A stretch of DNA of 6,953 nucleotides, taken from assembly GCA_964526665.1 (NCBI GenBank), contig CAZGJL010000029.1, positions 1-6,953 on the forward strand. The letters run 5' to 3'. Shown here piece after piece: positions 5,689 through 6,953 of this stretch. The position numbers and the translations under genes are program-made. The stretch's first letter is position 1. The number at the start of each line of letters is the position of its first letter. Source of the stretch: M50B91 sp964526665. GTDB lineage: Bacteria > Patescibacteriota > Gracilibacteria > UBA4473. The notes under the pieces are model-generated. The model was not told the DNA's origin. It ran no database searches and saw nothing but the letters and a program-made list of their open reading frames with translations.

Positions 5689-5694
5689 ATTTTA
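5689..5694 (-). promoter_or_regulatory. -10-like box 9 nt before the maf start
   Basis: Minus strand TAAAAT inside the 16-nt uppP-maf gap, 9 nt before the ATG at 5679. A -35 candidate, TTGGGG at 18 bp, matches the consensus poorly. It could be an internal promoter or chance in AT-rich DNA. Confidence 0.25.
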
Positions 5695-5695
5695 T

Positions 5696-6445
5696 TCAAA
5701 AAAGTAACCATGCCCCAAGTAAAGCACAATATGGAGCAAACCAAATCCATTTTCCTTCCACGAGTTTGAGCATCCATGCAATTGCTCCAACGGCTGCTAC
5801 AGCACTCACAGAAAAACCAACCCATGTCCCCACCTGAGAAAAGATGAGTGCATCTGATTTATTATCTATTATTGAAAAGAGAAGAGCTCCCAAAATTGTC
5901 GGAATCGCAAGAAGAAAGGAGTTCTTCGCTGCTTCTTTTCGTGGTAATCCGATAAGAATAAGAAATGCTATTGTTAGTCCTGAACGAGAAATTCCTGGTA
6001 ATACTGCTAATCCCTGTATCAAACCAAGAAAAATAGCAATTTTCCAGGTAAACTCTCTCACCTTCTGTGGACGCAACCATTCAGCTGCTACGATCAAACC
6101 AGCCGTAACCAAAAGAGTAATCCCCACCAAGCGAGTCGTCATTCCTCCGGTAAAAAAGTTATGCACCAGAATTCCTATTGGAGCCGTCAAAACTGTCGCT
6201 ATCACGAGTTTCCATCCAAGAGAATCCCCTCCTCTACGAAACATATTACGAACAATGCTCACAATATCTTTCCAAAAGAATCCAATTACAGCCACTAATG
6301 ATCCGGCGTGCAAAACTACTTCCAGAGATAGTGATTGGATGTCCCAGTATTCCAAGAGTAACCACAAATGTCCGCTTGAGCTTACGGGAAGAAATTCCGT
6401 CACTCCTTGTACGAATCCGAGAATTACTGCATGCAATATTTCCAT
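5696..6445 (-). CDS. uppP: Undecaprenyl-diphosphatase (BacA/UppP family)
   Basis: Integral membrane phosphatase that turns undecaprenyl diphosphate into undecaprenyl phosphate, recycling the lipid carrier for peptidoglycan and wall polymers; higher dosage is known to give bacitracin resistance. Both family signatures are present. The first is Q13-xxx-E17 within QGVTEFLPVSSSGH (13-26), the (E/Q)xxxE catalytic motif. The second is LPGISRSG (149-156) with the essential Arg154. Around these lie at least seven hydrophobic membrane segments. At 249 residues it is slightly shorter than the usual 260-280. The ATG at 6445 fits the family N-terminus. It leads the uppP-maf-DciA-like cluster and diverges from rubrerythrin across 114 bp. 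No Shine-Dalgarno is seen; a promoter ends 7 nt before the ATG. Confidence 0.96.
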   Translation of the reverse strand: MEILHAVILGFVQGVTEFLPVSSSGHLWLLLEYWDIQSLSLEVVLHAGSLVAVIGFFWKDIVSIVRNMFRRGGDSLGWKLVIATVLTAPIGILVHNFFTGGMTTRLVGITLLVTAGLIVAAEWLRPQKVREFTWKIAIFLGLIQGLAVLPGISRSGLTIAFLILIGLPRKEAAKNSFLLAIPTILGALLFSIIDNKSDALIFSQVGTWVGFSVSAVAAVGAIAWMLKLVEGKWIWFAPYCALLGAWLLF

Positions 6446-6452
6446 CGTTCGC

Positions 6453-6481
6453 AGTGTAGCGTCAGAGAGTTATTATGCAAA
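6453..6481 (-). promoter_or_regulatory. Candidate promoter of the uppP cluster
   Basis: Minus strand TTTGCA (6476-6481), 17 bp, TACACT (6453-6458), then 7 nt to the uppP ATG. TACACT keeps the key TA...T positions; the -35 is a partial match, and TTGCAT at 16 bp is an alternative reading. It predicts an mRNA that starts at or next to the start codon. Confidence 0.4.
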
Positions 6482-6497
6482 ATATGTACAAGTGAGT

Positions 6498-6552
6498 TTG
6501 ATAAAAAAAAATCTTTATATATTTTGGTACTGATACTTTTATTTTTTAAAAC
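6498..6552 (+). promoter_or_regulatory. Candidate promoters of rubrerythrin
   Basis: Two readings are possible. TTGGTA (6524-6529), 17 bp, TAAAAC (6547-6552) ends 7 nt before the ATG and would be nearly leaderless. TTGATA (6498-6503), 16 bp, TATTTT (6520-6525) would give a leader of about 28 nt. Both match the consensus only in part. I see no clear PerR or other operator palindrome. Confidence 0.35.
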
Positions 6553-6559
6553 TAATCTT

Positions 6560-6953
6560 ATGGCAACCCTAAAAGGAACACAAACGGAACAAAATTTATT
6601 AAAATCTTTTGCTGGAGAATCTCAAGCAAGAATGCGATATGATTATTTTTCTAAACAGGCAAAAAAGGAAGGGTTAGAGCAAATTTCTGCTATTTTCGCG
6701 GAAACAGCTCTCAATGAAAAAGAACACGCAAAACGATTCTTTAAATTTTCAGAAGGAGGAATGGTTGAAATTACTGCAATGTATCCCGCTGGAAAAATAG
6801 GAACAACTCTTGAAAACTTAAAAGCATCGGCTGAAGGCGAAAATGAAGAATGGACCGAGTTATATCCTGAGTTTGCAAAAATTGCGAAAGAGGAAGGATT
6901 TATGGAAATATCAGCTGCTTTTACTCTCATTGCTCAAGTAGAAAAAGCACATG
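6560..6953 (+). CDS. Rubrerythrin, 3' end outside window
   Basis: Non-haem di-iron peroxidase that reduces hydrogen peroxide to water in the cytoplasm of anaerobic and microaerophilic bacteria. The 131 visible residues cover almost all of the four-helix ferritin-like domain. Iron ligands are visible in order: Glu20 (AGES), Glu53 and His56 (EKEH), Glu94 and Glu97 (GENEEW), and Glu128 and His131 (EKAH) at the window edge. The sequence closely follows classical rubrerythrins (ISAIF.ETA, IGTTLENLKA, WTELYP.FAKIA). The C-terminal rubredoxin domain, if present, lies outside. The ATG at 6560 fits the family N-terminus. It has no Shine-Dalgarno, and upstream sequence is T/A-rich. Its presence suggests an anaerobic or oxygen-exposed fermentative lifestyle. 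Confidence 0.96.
   Translation, partial: MATLKGTQTEQNLLKSFAGESQARMRYDYFSKQAKKEGLEQISAIFAETALNEKEHAKRFFKFSEGGMVEITAMYPAGKIGTTLENLKASAEGENEEWTELYPEFAKIAKEEGFMEISAAFTLIAQVEKAH

Noticed and set aside
5077..5698. UGA read as glycine (alternative code 25)
   Set aside because: uppP, maf and the DciA-like gene all end at TGA at normal family lengths, and none of the recognised genes contains an in-frame TGA.
5844..6533. Plus-strand 229-residue reading frame opposite uppP
   Set aside because: It is antisense to a clear UppP gene; the translation has no recognisable family pattern.

Overview
This AT-rich bacterial window carries eight protein genes: six complete, plus one cut off at each end. The genes are compact, intergenic gaps are mostly short, and Shine-Dalgarno sequences are weak or absent. 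The gene mix (a DUF333/Kazal lipoprotein, an SLH-domain surface protein, a coiled-coil M23 peptidase, a DciA/DUF721-like small protein, rubrerythrin) and this style suggest an uncultivated bacterium, possibly Patescibacteria/CPR of the Peregrinibacteria or Gracilibacteria kind. That placement is an inference from general look, not from a marker gene. UGA is a true stop here: uppP, maf and the DciA-like gene all end in it at sensible lengths. This argues against the UGA=Gly code of Absconditabacteria and some Gracilibacteria.

Layout, left to right. Positions 1-597 (-) hold the N-terminal two thirds of class 1 dihydroorotate dehydrogenase (pyrD). Behind a rho-independent terminator lies a small secreted lipoprotein (708-1247, -) with a DUF333 module, a cysteine-rich pacifastin-like module and a Kazal protease-inhibitor module. 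Next come a short AT-rich spacer with a 7-bp tandem repeat and an EnvC/PcsB-like M23 peptidase (1349-2659, -). Endonuclease III (nth, 2690-3346, +) diverges from the peptidase with only 30 bp between start codons. nth converges on an SLH-domain protein (3567-4640, -) across a 220-bp gene-free spacer rich in inverted repeats. Upstream of the SLH gene is a tight (-) cluster uppP - maf - DciA-like (6445 to 4688). Rubrerythrin (6560 to the window end, +) diverges from uppP.

A common theme is the cell envelope and surface: undecaprenyl-pyrophosphate recycling (UppP), peptidoglycan cutting (M23), a wall-anchored SLH protein and a surface lipoprotein that may block foreign proteases. The remaining genes are housekeeping: pyrimidine synthesis, base-excision repair, nucleotide-pool cleaning (Maf), a possible helicase-loading factor and peroxide defence.

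The two most notable signals are the possible double-headed protease-inhibitor lipoprotein, and a recurring -10-like hexamer 7-9 nt ahead of six start codons, which would give leaderless or nearly leaderless mRNAs. I found no CRISPR array, tRNA, rRNA, transposase or phage gene.
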